Positions 20,373 through 31,013 of a DNA stretch of 64,000 bases are shown piece after piece. The notes beneath the pieces were generated by a model. The model saw nothing but the letters and a program-made list of their open reading frames with translations. It made no database searches and was not told the DNA's origin. Numbering within the stretch: position 1 is the stretch's first letter; every line of letters starts with the position of its first letter. Position numbers and translations under genes: made by a program. Origin of the DNA: Thermomonas sp. (GTDB lineage: Bacteria; Pseudomonadota; Gammaproteobacteria; Xanthomonadales; Xanthomonadaceae). The stretch spans positions 1,119,952 to 1,183,951 of the forward strand of contig NZ_JAQSDO010000015.1 in the NCBI RefSeq assembly GCF_029945965.1. Reading direction: 5' to 3'.

Positions 20373-21377
20373 TCATCTGCACCACCCCAGCAAAGTTTCC
20401 GCCACCGCCAAGTCCGCGCGCACAGTGGTGCGCAGCAGGTTCCGCGTGCGATTGGCAGCATCAAAACGCGCAGCCAGCGTGCGGGTTCGGGCCGGATCGG
20501 TCAAGCCCGCCGCATCGTGCAAGGCCAGCTCGGCGAGATGGCGCAGGCGCTCATCCGTGCGGCCATCGGCTACCCAGCGCTGTGCCAGTTCGACCGGCGC
20601 GGCCTGTCCGCGCTGCAAGGCCTCGGCGTCCTGGCGGACGCTGCGGCGCAACGTCATGCCATCACTGGCAATCCAGGCATCGGCCAATCCGGGATGCCCA
20701 CGCGCCGCGTCCAGCGCTTCACTGGCGATGGCGCTCGAATGCCCGCGTGCAGCCAGCCAGTCCAACGCTTCCGCGCGCGGCGGCAGGCGCAGTTCCAGCC
20801 GTTGACAGCGGCTGCGGATGGTCGCCGGCAGACGCGCCGGATTGCTCGACAGCAACCACAGGTAACGGCCTGGCTGCGGTTCTTCGAGGGTCTTGAGCAG
20901 CGCATTGAACGCGTTGTAGTTGATCGCATCGGCCGGATCGACGATCGCCACCAGGGTCTCGCCCATGCGCGGCGTCAGCGTGAGTTTTTCCGACAGCGAG
21001 CGCACCTGCTCAATCACCAGTTCTGCACGCGGCTTGCCGGTTTTCTGGTTGATCTCGTAGCCGATGAACATCAGGTCGGGATGCGCGCTATGCCCCCACG
21101 GCTGCGAAGGCGTGCCATCCGGGCGGGTTTCCAGTGGGTCGTATTGCGATCGCGAGGCAAACAGCGTGCAACTGCGACAGCTGCCACAGGCCTCGCCATC
21201 CACCAGCGGCGACAGGCACAGCACGCGACGCGCTAGATGCTCGGCCAGCACCCGCTTGCCGATGCGCTCCGGCCCGACCACCAAGGTCGCATGACCCATC
21301 TGCCTACCGGCCAGCGCCGCGGCGGCATGCTGGTAGGCGCGTTGCTGCCAGGGACTCAGTGCGGGCAACAGGCTCAC
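20373..21377 (-). CDS. holB: DNA polymerase III subunit delta'
   Basis: GHATLVVGPERIGKRVLAEHLARRVLC; NAFNALLKTLEEPQPGRYLWLLSSNPARLPATIRSRCQ. Confidence 0.95.
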   Translation of the reverse strand: MSLLPALSPWQQRAYQHAAAALAGRQMGHATLVVGPERIGKRVLAEHLARRVLCLSPLVDGEACGSCRSCTLFASRSQYDPLETRPDGTPSQPWGHSAHPDLMFIGYEINQKTGKPRAELVIEQVRSLSEKLTLTPRMGETLVAIVDPADAINYNAFNALLKTLEEPQPGRYLWLLSSNPARLPATIRSRCQRLELRLPPRAEALDWLAARGHSSAIASEALDAARGHPGLADAWIASDGMTLRRSVRQDAEALQRGQAAPVELAQRWVADGRTDERLRHLAELALHDAAGLTDPARTRTLAARFDAANRTRNLLRTTVRADLAVAETLLGWCR

Positions 21378-22024
21378 GCCATGTCCTCGCGATACTGCGT
21401 AAGCGCGGAAACTGCCGTGGCCGCCACCACGCTTGCGACAGGACTGGCATCGATCACCCGGAACCGCCCTGAATGCTCCGCCGCGCGCGCCAGGAACCCG
21501 CCACGCACGCGCTCGAAGAATTCATCGCGCTCGCGTTCGATCCGGTCCGGCAAAAGGTCGCGGCCACGGGCGCGTTCCCGGCCATGGGCGATGCCAAGAT
21601 CCAGCAACAGCGTCAGGCCGGGTTCGATGCCGACAACGCGGCGTTCGAGGTCCTCGATGAACGCGCCATCCAACCCACGGCCTGCGCCCTGATAGGCGTG
21701 GCTGGAGTCGGTGAAACGGTCGCTGATCACCCATGCCCCGCGTCGCAACGCGGGCAGGATGCGTTCGGCCACGTGCTGCGCGCGCGAGGCGAACATCAGC
21801 AGCAATTCGGTTTCCGGCGATGCGGCCTCGTGCGAGGGATCCAGCAGCAATTCGCGGATGCGTTCGGCCAATGGCGTGCCGCCGGGTTCGCGCGTGCTCA
21901 CCACTTCGCAACCATCGGCGAGCAGCGCATCGCGCAGCGCCGCAAGCACGGTGCTCTTGCCGGCGCCCTCGCCGCCTTCCAGGGTGATCAATCGTGGTTC
22001 GATGGTGAGCCCTGCTGGCATCAC
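21374..22024 (-). CDS. tmk: Thymidylate kinase
   Basis: LITLEGGEGAGKSTVLAAL; STREPGGTPLAERIRELLL; ISDRFTDSSHAYQGAGRG. Confidence 0.96.
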   Translation of the reverse strand: MMPAGLTIEPRLITLEGGEGAGKSTVLAALRDALLADGCEVVSTREPGGTPLAERIRELLLDPSHEAASPETELLLMFASRAQHVAERILPALRRGAWVISDRFTDSSHAYQGAGRGLDGAFIEDLERRVVGIEPGLTLLLDLGIAHGRERARGRDLLPDRIERERDEFFERVRGGFLARAAEHSGRFRVIDASPVASVVAATAVSALTQYREDMA

Positions 22025-23088
22025 TTCGGCACCGCCTGTTGCTGCGCGCGATAGCGCTGCAGGTAGTCACGCACCGCGACCTGGTGCTCGGCCAGCGAAC
22101 GGGTGAATACATGGTGGCCGCTGCCATCGCCGACTGCGACGAAGTACAACGCATCGCCATCTGCCGGATGGGTAGCGGCACGCAATGCGGCGGCGCCAGG
22201 CATCGCGATGGGCGTCGGCGGCAGGCCGTCGCGGGTATAGGTGTTGTAGGGCGTATCGGTGGTGAGGTCGCTGCGCCGTATATTCCCGGCATAAGCGCTG
22301 CCCATGCCGTAGATCACGGTCGGGTCGGTCTGCAGGCGCATGCCGACCTTCATCCTGCGCTCGAACACCCCGGCGATCGCGGGGCGTTCTTCTGCAATCC
22401 CGGTTTCCTTCTCGATGATCGAGGCAAGCGTCAGCAGCTCGTCCTTCGAGTTCAGTGGCAGGCCGTCCGCACGCGATGTCCACGCCGCATCCAAGGCCTT
22501 GTCCATCGCCTGCCATGCACGCCGCAACACGTCCAGGTCGCTGTCTCCGCGTACCCAGGCATAGGTCTCCGGCAGGAAACGACCCTCGGGATGCTGGTCG
22601 GCATGGTCGAGCGCGCGCATCAAGGCGGCATCGTCCATGTCCCTGGATGCATGTTCGAGCAGCTCGACCTTGGCCAGCGCCGCGCGCAGGTCGCGGATGT
22701 TCCAACCCTCGACAATGGTGAACTTGCGCCGCACGACCTTGCCGTCGCGCATCGCCAGCAGCAATTGCTCGGGGTCGATGCCGGGCTCCAGCGCGTATTC
22801 GCCGACCTGCAATTTTCCGGCCGCACCCAGCTTGCGGGCGAGCAGCTTCCACTGCAGCAACTCACCCGTGCGCACACCCTCGGCCTGCAGCTTGCGCAAC
22901 ACCGAATCCAGCGAATCGCCACGCGCCACCAGCAGGTGATCGCCGGCTTCGATACCAACCAGCGGAGCATTGGCAAAGCCCTGGTAGCGCTGCCATGTCC
23001 AGGCACCCGCCACGATTGCGGCGATCAACAGCAGCCAAAGGATGCGTTTCAACGCGCCGCCAGAGGCCCGGGGAGAACGACGGCTCAC
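22021..23088 (-). CDS. mltG: Endolytic transglycosylase MltG (YceG-like)
   Basis: LASIIEKETGIAEERPAIAGVFERRMKVGMRLQTDPTVIYG...PYNTYTRDGLPPTPIAMPG. Confidence 0.95.
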   Translation of the reverse strand: MSRRSPRASGGALKRILWLLLIAAIVAGAWTWQRYQGFANAPLVGIEAGDHLLVARGDSLDSVLRKLQAEGVRTGELLQWKLLARKLGAAGKLQVGEYALEPGIDPEQLLLAMRDGKVVRRKFTIVEGWNIRDLRAALAKVELLEHASRDMDDAALMRALDHADQHPEGRFLPETYAWVRGDSDLDVLRRAWQAMDKALDAAWTSRADGLPLNSKDELLTLASIIEKETGIAEERPAIAGVFERRMKVGMRLQTDPTVIYGMGSAYAGNIRRSDLTTDTPYNTYTRDGLPPTPIAMPGAAALRAATHPADGDALYFVAVGDGSGHHVFTRSLAEHQVAVRDYLQRYRAQQQAVPK

Positions 23089-23906
23089 GCAACCTCCTTG
23101 TGCACCTGGAACATGGGAAATGCCGCGGCCAACTGCGTCTGCAGCGCCGCCACAGCCGGATGCTGGTGGTACTCATGCGTACCCAGCGACGACACCGGCA
23201 GGATACCGCGCAGCGCATTGCACAGGGCCAACGCGTCAGCGGTTTCGACCTCGTGTGGCGTCAGCATGCCGATCGCGACCAGACCCTGCTCGATCAGCCA
23301 GCCGCGGCATACGCCGGCAACGCCACTTGCTTCAACCGGCGGCGTGGTCCAGCGGCCCTCGCGCAGAATCAGAAGGTTCGCAGCGGTCGCGCAGACCACA
23401 TCGCCCGCAGTACTCAGCATCAGGCCTTCGTCGCAACCCGCCTGATCACACTCGGCCCGCGCCAACACCTGTTCAAGGCGGTTGCAATGCTTGATTCCGG
23501 CCAGCGCCGGCTGCGCGGCCAGCCGGATCTGGCAGCAATGCAGGCGTAAGCCAATCGATGATGTCGATGGCAATGGGTGCAATGTCAGCATCCACATCGA
23601 AACCGGATCTGCTGGCGGCGCATATCCACGGCCACCGCTGCCGCGGGTGACCAGCAGCTTCAGCACGCCTGCATCAACGCCTGCGATGGCCTCGCTGATG
23701 TGCGCTTCGATGACATTGATCCGCGGCAACGCCAATCCAAGTTGCTGAGCGCCAAGCATCAGTCGCTTGCGATGCCGCGGCCACAGCGGCAGCATGCTCG
23801 CGTGCACGCGCATGGTCTCGAACACGCCATCGCCATAGGCCAAACCGCGATCATCCGCGGGAATCACATCGACGGTAGTTTCGCCGATGAAGATGCGTGC
23901 CTTCAT
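23085..23906 (-). CDS. pabC: Aminodeoxychorismate lyase
   Basis: Class IV aminotransferase fold motifs; DRGLAYGDGVFETMRVH; next to pabB. Confidence 0.9.
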   Translation of the reverse strand: MKARIFIGETTVDVIPADDRGLAYGDGVFETMRVHASMLPLWPRHRKRLMLGAQQLGLALPRINVIEAHISEAIAGVDAGVLKLLVTRGSGGRGYAPPADPVSMWMLTLHPLPSTSSIGLRLHCCQIRLAAQPALAGIKHCNRLEQVLARAECDQAGCDEGLMLSTAGDVVCATAANLLILREGRWTTPPVEASGVAGVCRGWLIEQGLVAIGMLTPHEVETADALALCNALRGILPVSSLGTHEYHQHPAVAALQTQLAAAFPMFQVHKEVA

Positions 23907-25273
23907 CCAGCCACCCCGAGTGCATGCAACATGCCGCGCGCCTTGGCTCGGGTTTCATCGAGTTCGTACCGTGGATTGGAATCGATCACGATACCGGCGC
24001 CGTTGCGGAAGCGCAGCGCGCCCGACTCGATCTCGGCGCTGCGGATCAGGATATTGAGGTCCATGTCGCCGTCGCGGTTGAGCCAGCCCATCGCGCCGGT
24101 GTAGGCGCCGCGACCCTGGCCTTCAAGTTCCGCGATGATCTGCATGCAACGGATCTTGGGACAGCCAGTAATGGTGCCGCCGGGGAACACCGCGGCAATG
24201 ACCGCGCCGGGCGTCGCATCGTCTTTCAGTATTCCGCGCACATTGCTGACGATGTGGTGCACGTGCGGATAACTCTCCACGATCATCAGCTCATCGACCA
24301 CGACGCTACCCGGCGTGCAGACGCGACCGAGGTCATTGCGCTCCAGGTCGATCAGCATCACGTGTTCGGCGCGTTCCTTGGGATGGCCGACCAATTCACG
24401 GATGCGCGCGGCATCGTCATCACCATCGAAACGCGGGCGGGTGCCGGCAATCGGCCGGGTTGCAACCTCGCGCCCCTGCACCGACACCAGGCGCTCGGGC
24501 GAGGCGCTGACCACGCTCCAGCCCGTTCCATCAGAAGCGCCACCCGCGAACACGCCCGCGAATGGTGCCGGGTTGTGGTCGCGCAGGCGCTGGAACAGTG
24601 CTGCCGGCTGCAACGGCGCCTCGAAACCAACCTGCCAGCCACGCGACAGGCTGACCTGGAAGACATCGCCTGCGGCCAGGTAGTCGAGAATCCGCGCCAC
24701 CCCATCGATGAAGCGTTGCGGTGGTTCTTCCTGCACATCGACCGGCGCTTGCCATGCTGGCAACGGCGACAAATCGTCCAGCGCAGCGATATCGATTTCG
24801 ATGCGATCCAACCAACCGGCTTGGTCGGCCTCGGCAATCGCGATGCATTCGCCGCTCACCCGGTCGCGTAGTACGGCGGCGGGACAACGCAATGCGCAGG
24901 CCACCGGCAAGCCGCCTTCGGCAGCGGGCAGATGCAGGATTGGTTCTATTTGCGCGGCAAGTTCATAACCGAGGAACAGCGCCCAACCGCCGCGAAATGG
25001 CCAGTAGGCATCGGCATCGTGTTCGCATCGCAGGGCACGCCAATGCGCATCCAGCACATCCAGGAACTTACCTGCATGAGCATGACCATCCTGACCGCGG
25101 ACCACGCCATCGCGCTGCAATTCCAAGCGTTCGCCGGCATGCGCCAGTAGCATGTCCCAGCGGCCGTGCGCGCCGCTGGCGCTGGACTCGAACAGCACCG
25201 GATAGCGTCCGGGTGCCAGCCGATGCAGGGCCAGCAGGTCGATGTCGGTGGGGAGGGCTCGGGTCTGGGTCAT
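23903..25273 (-). CDS. pabB: Aminodeoxychorismate synthase component I
   Basis: RPIAGTRPR...AEHVMLIDLERNDLGRVC; VAAVFPGGTITGCPKIRCM. Confidence 0.93.
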   Translation of the reverse strand: MTQTRALPTDIDLLALHRLAPGRYPVLFESSASGAHGRWDMLLAHAGERLELQRDGVVRGQDGHAHAGKFLDVLDAHWRALRCEHDADAYWPFRGGWALFLGYELAAQIEPILHLPAAEGGLPVACALRCPAAVLRDRVSGECIAIAEADQAGWLDRIEIDIAALDDLSPLPAWQAPVDVQEEPPQRFIDGVARILDYLAAGDVFQVSLSRGWQVGFEAPLQPAALFQRLRDHNPAPFAGVFAGGASDGTGWSVVSASPERLVSVQGREVATRPIAGTRPRFDGDDDAARIRELVGHPKERAEHVMLIDLERNDLGRVCTPGSVVVDELMIVESYPHVHHIVSNVRGILKDDATPGAVIAAVFPGGTITGCPKIRCMQIIAELEGQGRGAYTGAMGWLNRDGDMDLNILIRSAEIESGALRFRNGAGIVIDSNPRYELDETRAKARGMLHALGVAG

Positions 25274-25331
25274 CACGCCCCCATCCGCCTGCGGCACCTT
25301 CCCCCGCAGGCGGGGGAAGGAAGACCAGCAG

Positions 25332-26570
25332 TCAGATGCGCCGGAACACCAGCGTGCCGTTGGTGCCACCGAAGCCGAAGCCGTTCGACACGACCACGTC
25401 GACCTTGGCCTCACGTGCGATGTTCGGCACATAGTCCAGATCGCAGCCCTCGCCCGGGTTTTCCAGGTTGATGGTCGGCGGGATGATCCCGGTTTGAAGT
25501 GCCTTGACCGAGAAGATCGCCTCTACGCCACCGGCGGCACCTAACAGGTGACCAGTCATCGACTTGGTCGAACTGATCATCGTCTTGTACGCATGGTCGC
25601 CCAGTGCGCGCTTGATCGCCAGGGTTTCGGCAAGGTCACCGAGTGGCGTCGAGGTGCCATGCGCATTGAGGTAGCCGACATCACTGGCATTCACGCCCGC
25701 ATCTTTGAATGCAGCCGTCATGCAGCGCGCCGGACCCTCGCCGTTCTCGCTGGGCGCGGTCATGTGGTACGCATCGGCGCATGCACCGAACCCGGCCAGC
25801 TCGCAATAGATGCGCGCGCCGCGGGCCTTGGCGTGTTCGTATTCCTCCAGCACCAGCACGCCCGCGCCGTCACCCAGCACGAAGCCGTCGCGTTCGGCAT
25901 CCCATGGCCGCGACGCCGCATGCGGGTCGTCATTGCGCGTGCTCATCGCCTTCATCGCGCAGAAACCGCCCATCGAGGTCGGCGAGCTGCCGCGTTCGGC
26001 GCCACCGGCGACCATCACGTCGGCATCGCCGTACTGGATCAGGCGCATCGCCATGCCGATGCTGTGATTGGCGGTCGCACAAGCAGACACTGCGGAAAAA
26101 TTCGGGCCCTTGATGCCTGTCAGCAGGCTGACCTGGCCGGGCAACATGTTGATGATCGTGCTGGGCACGTAGAACGGCGAAATCTTGCGCACACCGCCTT
26201 GGTGCAGCTTGATCGCGGTTTCCTCGATGCCCCAGATGCCGCCAATGCCGGAACCCAGGATCGCGCCGATGCGTTCGGCATTGGCCTCGGTCACTTCCAG
26301 TCCGGCATCGGTTATCGCCATCAAGGATGCGGCCACGCCGTAATGGATGAAGTGATCCATCTTCCTGGCGTCCTTCGGCGACACCCACCGGGTGACATCG
26401 AAGTCGCGGATTTCGCCGGCGATCCGGGTCGGATAGGTCGAGGCATCGAAACCGGCGACCATACTGATACCCGAACGACCATTGACGATCCCGTCCCAGC
26501 TGCTGGCCAGGTCGTTGCCCAGTGGCGAAACCATGCCCATCCCGGTCACCACGATGCGTCGTTTCGACAT
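25332..26570 (-). CDS. fabF: 3-oxoacyl-ACP synthase II
   Basis: MSKRRIVVTGMGMVSPLG; SACATANHSIG; VGYLNAHGTSTPLGD. Confidence 0.97.
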   Translation of the reverse strand: MSKRRIVVTGMGMVSPLGNDLASSWDGIVNGRSGISMVAGFDASTYPTRIAGEIRDFDVTRWVSPKDARKMDHFIHYGVAASLMAITDAGLEVTEANAERIGAILGSGIGGIWGIEETAIKLHQGGVRKISPFYVPSTIINMLPGQVSLLTGIKGPNFSAVSACATANHSIGMAMRLIQYGDADVMVAGGAERGSSPTSMGGFCAMKAMSTRNDDPHAASRPWDAERDGFVLGDGAGVLVLEEYEHAKARGARIYCELAGFGACADAYHMTAPSENGEGPARCMTAAFKDAGVNASDVGYLNAHGTSTPLGDLAETLAIKRALGDHAYKTMISSTKSMTGHLLGAAGGVEAIFSVKALQTGIIPPTINLENPGEGCDLDYVPNIAREAKVDVVVSNGFGFGGTNGTLVFRRI

Positions 26571-26703
26571 GACGGCTCCTCGATTGATCCTGAAACTATC
26601 TGTTGCGGGCCGGTTGCGGGAACTGTTGCGTGCTTGCACGGCCACACTCACAAACGCACGGGGCCGCATCAGCGGCCCCGGCGCGAACCTCCCATCAGCA
26701 GCC

Positions 26704-26943
26704 TCAGGCCTTGACGTGGGCCTTCACGTAATCGATCGCCTGCTGCACGGAGGTGATCTTCTCGGCATCTTCGTCCGGGATCTCGCACTCGAACTCTTCC
26801 TCGAGCGCCATCACCAGCTCGACGGTATCCAGCGAATCTGCACCGAGGTCGTCAACGAACGACGCGCTTGTGGTGACGTCTTCTTCCTTGACGCCCAGTT
26901 GCTCGATAACGATTTTCTTGACGCGCTCTTCGATGGTGCTCAT
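26704..26943 (-). CDS. acpP: Acyl carrier protein
   Basis: [18 protein letters not shown]...[21 protein letters not shown]. Confidence 0.98.
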   Translation of the reverse strand: MSTIEERVKKIVIEQLGVKEEDVTTSASFVDDLGADSLDTVELVMALEEEFECEIPDEDAEKITSVQQAIDYVKAHVKA

Positions 26944-27066
26944 GTTTGGTTGCTCCTCCCGGGAGTCGGTTGTTTCAGGTGGGTAGTGTACGGGAAAGCC
27001 GGCCGGCACAAGCTCCGGCCCGCTCCCACGACGGGTCTGTTGACGGGAAGCTCTTTACTGACATCA

Positions 27067-27843
27067 TCACGGCATGTACATGCCGCCGTTGACGTGCAGA
27101 GTTTCGCCGGTGATGTAGGCCGCGGACGGCCCGACAAGGAACGCGACCGCCTTGGCGATGTCTTCCGGCTCGCCCAGGCGACCCAGCGCGATTTGCGCCA
27201 GCATCGTCTCGCGCGCCTGCTCAGGCAGATCGGCGGTCATGTCGGTGGCGATGAAGCCGGGCGCCACGACATTCACGGTAATCCCACGCGAACCAATCTC
27301 CTTGGCCAGCGACTTGCTGAACGCGATGATCCCGGCCTTGGCCGCGGCGTAGTTGGACTGCCCGGCATTGCCGGTGACTCCGACCACCGAGGCGATGTTG
27401 ACGATGCGGCCCCTGCGCGCCTTCATCATGCCGCGCAGCACCGCCTTGGAACTGCGGAAGACGCTGGTCAGGTTGGTGTCCAGGATCGCCTGCCAGTCCT
27501 CTTCCTTCATCCGCAGCAGCAGGTTGTCGCGGGTGATCCCGGCGTTGTTGACCAGGATTGATATTCCGCCGAATTCACTGGACACGGCATCGATCAATGC
27601 CTCGATCGCACCCGCCTCGTTGACCTGCAAGCGGCGGCCATGTCCACCGACAGCTGCAAGTCGCTCGCCAATCGCCAGTGCGCCTGCATCCGACGTCGCA
27701 GTCCCAATCACTGTCGCGCCGCGTGCCGCCAGTTCATCGGCGATCGCCGCCCCGATTCCGCGCGATGCGCCGGTCACCAGTGCGACTTCCCCTTTCAGAG
27801 ATGCGCCTTGCAAAGACGCTCCTTTCAGATCTTGCTCGCTCAT
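27067..27843 (-). CDS. fabG: 3-oxoacyl-ACP reductase
   Basis: VALVTGASRGIGAAIADELA; ILVNNAGITRDNLLLRMKEEDW; SNYAAAKAGIIAFSKSLAKEI. Confidence 0.97.
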   Translation of the reverse strand: MSEQDLKGASLQGASLKGEVALVTGASRGIGAAIADELAARGATVIGTATSDAGALAIGERLAAVGGHGRRLQVNEAGAIEALIDAVSSEFGGISILVNNAGITRDNLLLRMKEEDWQAILDTNLTSVFRSSKAVLRGMMKARRGRIVNIASVVGVTGNAGQSNYAAAKAGIIAFSKSLAKEIGSRGITVNVVAPGFIATDMTADLPEQARETMLAQIALGRLGEPEDIAKAVAFLVGPSAAYITGETLHVNGGMYMP

Positions 27844-28805
27844 GCCGTCCATTCCTCGATTGCCGCTTCGAAGTCGCCCACGCTTCCCAGCGCGCGCGCT
27901 TCAAGTGATTTGTCGATGCGCTTGGCCAGTCCTGCCAGCACCTTGCCGGGTCCGCATTCGCCGATCCGGGTAATGCCACGTGCGGCCAATGCCTGCACGC
28001 AACCGGTCCACTGCACCGGCAGGTACAACTGGCGCACCAAGGCTTCGCGAATCGCATCGATGCTGTCGTGTACTTGCGCGTCTACGTTTTGCACCACCGG
28101 CAACACCGGCAGTCTCCAATCCATGCCGGCCATGGTGTCGGCCAACCGATTGGCGGCGTCGCGCATCAGCGGCGTATGCGACGGCACGCTGACCGCAAGT
28201 TTCACTGTCTTGCGCACACCGCGCTCAGCCAGCATGGCAAGCGCCGCATCCACCGCCGCAGCATGGCCGCCGATCACGATCTGTCTCGGCGAGTTGTAAT
28301 TGGCCGGCACCACGACCGCGCTGGCGGAGACCGCCTCGCAAACCTCAAGCACCAGTGCGTCTTCGGCACCGAGCACGGCGGCCATCGCACCCGTTCCTGC
28401 TGGCGCAGCGGCCTGCATCAGCTGGCCGCGGATGCGGACCAGATGCGCGGCATTGCGCAAGGAGATCGCCTGCGCCGCAACCAGCGCGGCGTATTCGCCA
28501 AGACTATGTCCAGCCAGTACCGACGGCTGCGCGCCACCCTGCTGCTGCCACAGACGCCACACGGCCACGCCCGCGGCGAGCAATGCCGGCTGGGTGTATT
28601 CGGTGCGGTTGAGCTGTTCTTCCGGACCGGCCTGCGACAACGCCCACAGGTCAACGCCAGCACCTTCGGAGGCTTCCTCAAAGGTGGCGCGCACGCCGGG
28701 ATGCAGCTCAGACAGCTCGGCGAGCATGCCGACCGACTGCGAACCCTGCCCCGGGAACACAAACGCAAGCGATGGCGAAGTATTGAAATCAGTCACGCGT
28801 GGCAT
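27840..28805 (-). CDS. fabD: Malonyl CoA-acyl carrier protein transacylase
   Basis: LAFVFPGQGSQSVGML; VLAGHSLGEYAALVAA. Confidence 0.96.
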   Translation of the reverse strand: MPRVTDFNTSPSLAFVFPGQGSQSVGMLAELSELHPGVRATFEEASEGAGVDLWALSQAGPEEQLNRTEYTQPALLAAGVAVWRLWQQQGGAQPSVLAGHSLGEYAALVAAQAISLRNAAHLVRIRGQLMQAAAPAGTGAMAAVLGAEDALVLEVCEAVSASAVVVPANYNSPRQIVIGGHAAAVDAALAMLAERGVRKTVKLAVSVPSHTPLMRDAANRLADTMAGMDWRLPVLPVVQNVDAQVHDSIDAIREALVRQLYLPVQWTGCVQALAARGITRIGECGPGKVLAGLAKRIDKSLEARALGSVGDFEAAIEEWTA

Positions 28806-28925
28806 TGGCCTCTGTGGCCCCTGTTACGGATGCGCATGATACGAGCAATTGCTCTAACGCGTCTGTACCAGCGCGTATGTGGTGACTGCACGCATCAAGT
28901 GTGAATGCGCCAGCAGGCGCAAGGC

Positions 28926-29921
28926 TCAATAGCGCAGCAGCACCGAGCCCCAGGTGAAACCTCCGCCGAAGGCTTCCAGCAACACCAGCTGGCCGCGCTT
29001 TACGCGACCGGAACGCACGGCTTCGTCCAGTGCCAACGGTACCGAGCCGGAGGAGGTGTTGCCATGCCGGTCGACGGTCACGATGACCCGATCCATCGGC
29101 ATCGCCAAGCGCTTGGCGGTGGCCTCGATGATGCGCAGGTTGGCCTGGTGCGGCACCAGCCAGTCGAGATCCTCGCGTGCAAGTCCATTGGCAGACAACG
29201 CCTCGTCGACAACACTGTCGAGCGCCTTGACCGCATGCTTGAACACTTCGTTGCCGGTCATCAGCACGCGAACGCCGGCATTGTGTTCTTCGGGCTTGAA
29301 GCCGGTGGACACCCCAACCGGGTTCCACAACAGCTCTTTCTTGCTGCCATCGGCATGCATATGGGTGCTGAGGATGCCGGTTTCGGTATCGGCCTTGAGC
29401 ACTACCGCGCCCGCGCCATCGCCAAACAGCACGCAGGTACCACGGTCGGTCCAGTCGAGCATCCGGGTCAGGGTTTCGGCACCCACCACCAGCGCGGTCT
29501 TCGCGGCGCCAGACTGGATGAACTGGTCGGCGACGGTCAGCGCGTAGATGAAGCCCGAGCACGCGGCATTGACGTCGAATGCCGGACAACCGGCAATGCC
29601 CAGCTTGTGCTGCAGGATGCAGGCGGTGGACGGGAAGATCAGGTCGGGGGTAGTGGTGCCGACGATGATCAGGTCGATCTCGGACGCATCCACACCGGCC
29701 GCTTCCAGCGCGCGACGCGCGGCATGCAGGGACAGGTCGCTGGTGAGCTCGCCTTCAGCGGCGACATGGCGTTCACGGATGCCGGTTCGCGAGGTGATCC
29801 ATTCGTCGCTGGTGTCGACCCGCGTGGCCAGGTCGCTGTTGGTCAACACCTTTTCCGGGAGATAGCTGCCGGTACCGGCAATTCGGGAAAACAGGCGCGG
29901 CGACGTGGACGACTGGCTCAT
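28926..29921 (-). CDS. fabH: 3-oxoacyl-ACP synthase III
   Basis: [59 protein letters not shown]. Confidence 0.96.
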   Translation of the reverse strand: MSQSSTSPRLFSRIAGTGSYLPEKVLTNSDLATRVDTSDEWITSRTGIRERHVAAEGELTSDLSLHAARRALEAAGVDASEIDLIIVGTTTPDLIFPSTACILQHKLGIAGCPAFDVNAACSGFIYALTVADQFIQSGAAKTALVVGAETLTRMLDWTDRGTCVLFGDGAGAVVLKADTETGILSTHMHADGSKKELLWNPVGVSTGFKPEEHNAGVRVLMTGNEVFKHAVKALDSVVDEALSANGLAREDLDWLVPHQANLRIIEATAKRLAMPMDRVIVTVDRHGNTSSGSVPLALDEAVRSGRVKRGQLVLLEAFGGGFTWGSVLLRY

Positions 29922-30070
29922 GCGGGAAGCTCCTTGCAGGCCTGCCACCATAGCGCGGCGGGCCGGGGCGGGCCGAGGCCGGCCCAAAATTGGGCGAAAC
30001 GCAGAAATGCCAACGGCCGCACCAAGGGCGCGGCCGGGCATGGAAGCTCACACGACCTTGCGGTCGCGGC

Positions 30071-30265
30071 TCACTCTTCGTCGACGACCTTGACCTTGGG
30101 CGCGATGACCTGCTTGCCGCGGTAGTAACCATCGGCGGTCACGTGATGGCGCACATGGATCTCGCCGCTGGTCGGGTCGGTGGCCAACTGCTTGGCGGAC
30201 AGGGCGTCATGGGCGCGGCGCATGCCACGGCGGGACGGGGAAACGCGGGACTTCTGGACAGCCAT
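30071..30265 (-). CDS. rpmF: 50S ribosomal protein L32
   Basis: [22 protein letters not shown]...[20 protein letters not shown]. Confidence 0.97.
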   Translation of the reverse strand: MAVQKSRVSPSRRGMRRAHDALSAKQLATDPTSGEIHVRHHVTADGYYRGKQVIAPKVKVVDEE

Positions 30266-30380
30266 CGTGCAACTCCAAACTGTGAAAACGGGACCACAAC
30301 AGTGCGGCCAAGCCGCGATGATTTGTCAGTCGAACTCTAAGGTCTCGAATTCGTACCAACGATTTTAAATAGCTGGACGT

Positions 30381-30887
30381 TCAATCCTTCTTCAGCCCCA
30401 CCAATGCCGCGAACGGATTGGCTTTGGCCGTTTCCTCGATGGTGGGCGCGAAATCGCGCTCGACCACTTCGGCATCCGGCGCCACCGCAACTACCGGCAA
30501 CGCCAATATCAATTCGTCCTCCACCAGCTCCGCCGGCCGCAGCATCGCATCGGCATCCACCAGCAGCGCCTCGTACTCCTCCGGCAGGGCCGCTTCATCG
30601 GCCTCATTACGGATCAAGCCCAGCCGCTGCGAAATCCGTACCGGCAACAGGAATCGCTTCAAGCTTCTCTGGCATTCCAGCGGCAGCTCGGCATCGATCC
30701 CGAGTTCGACGTACGAAACCCGCAACGCATCGATACCGAACGCAAGCCGGAACCGGACTTCGCCTTCGGTATCAAACAAGCTGCTGCCCAGCCGGGTCAT
30801 CGCCGCAAGCGGAATCCGACCTTCGAATTCACGCCGCGCCGCGACCATCCGCCAAGCATCCAGCACATCGGGCACGGTGTGGGACAT
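30381..30887 (-). CDS. DUF177 / YceD family protein
   Basis: Upstream of rpmF; MSHTVPDVLDAWRMVAARREFEGRIPLAAMTRL...VEDELILALPVV. Confidence 0.9.
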   Translation of the reverse strand: MSHTVPDVLDAWRMVAARREFEGRIPLAAMTRLGSSLFDTEGEVRFRLAFGIDALRVSYVELGIDAELPLECQRSLKRFLLPVRISQRLGLIRNEADEAALPEEYEALLVDADAMLRPAELVEDELILALPVVAVAPDAEVVERDFAPTIEETAKANPFAALVGLKKD

Positions 30888-31013
30888 AAGCCGGAGAATG
30901 TTACGGGACTGGCCTTTTCTCGTCAAACCATGGACTTGTTGACTGATCGAGCGCTGCGTCGAGGCAAAGCGCACAGGTTTGCCGCTATCTTCGCGCTGTC
31001 GCAGACTGGAGAC

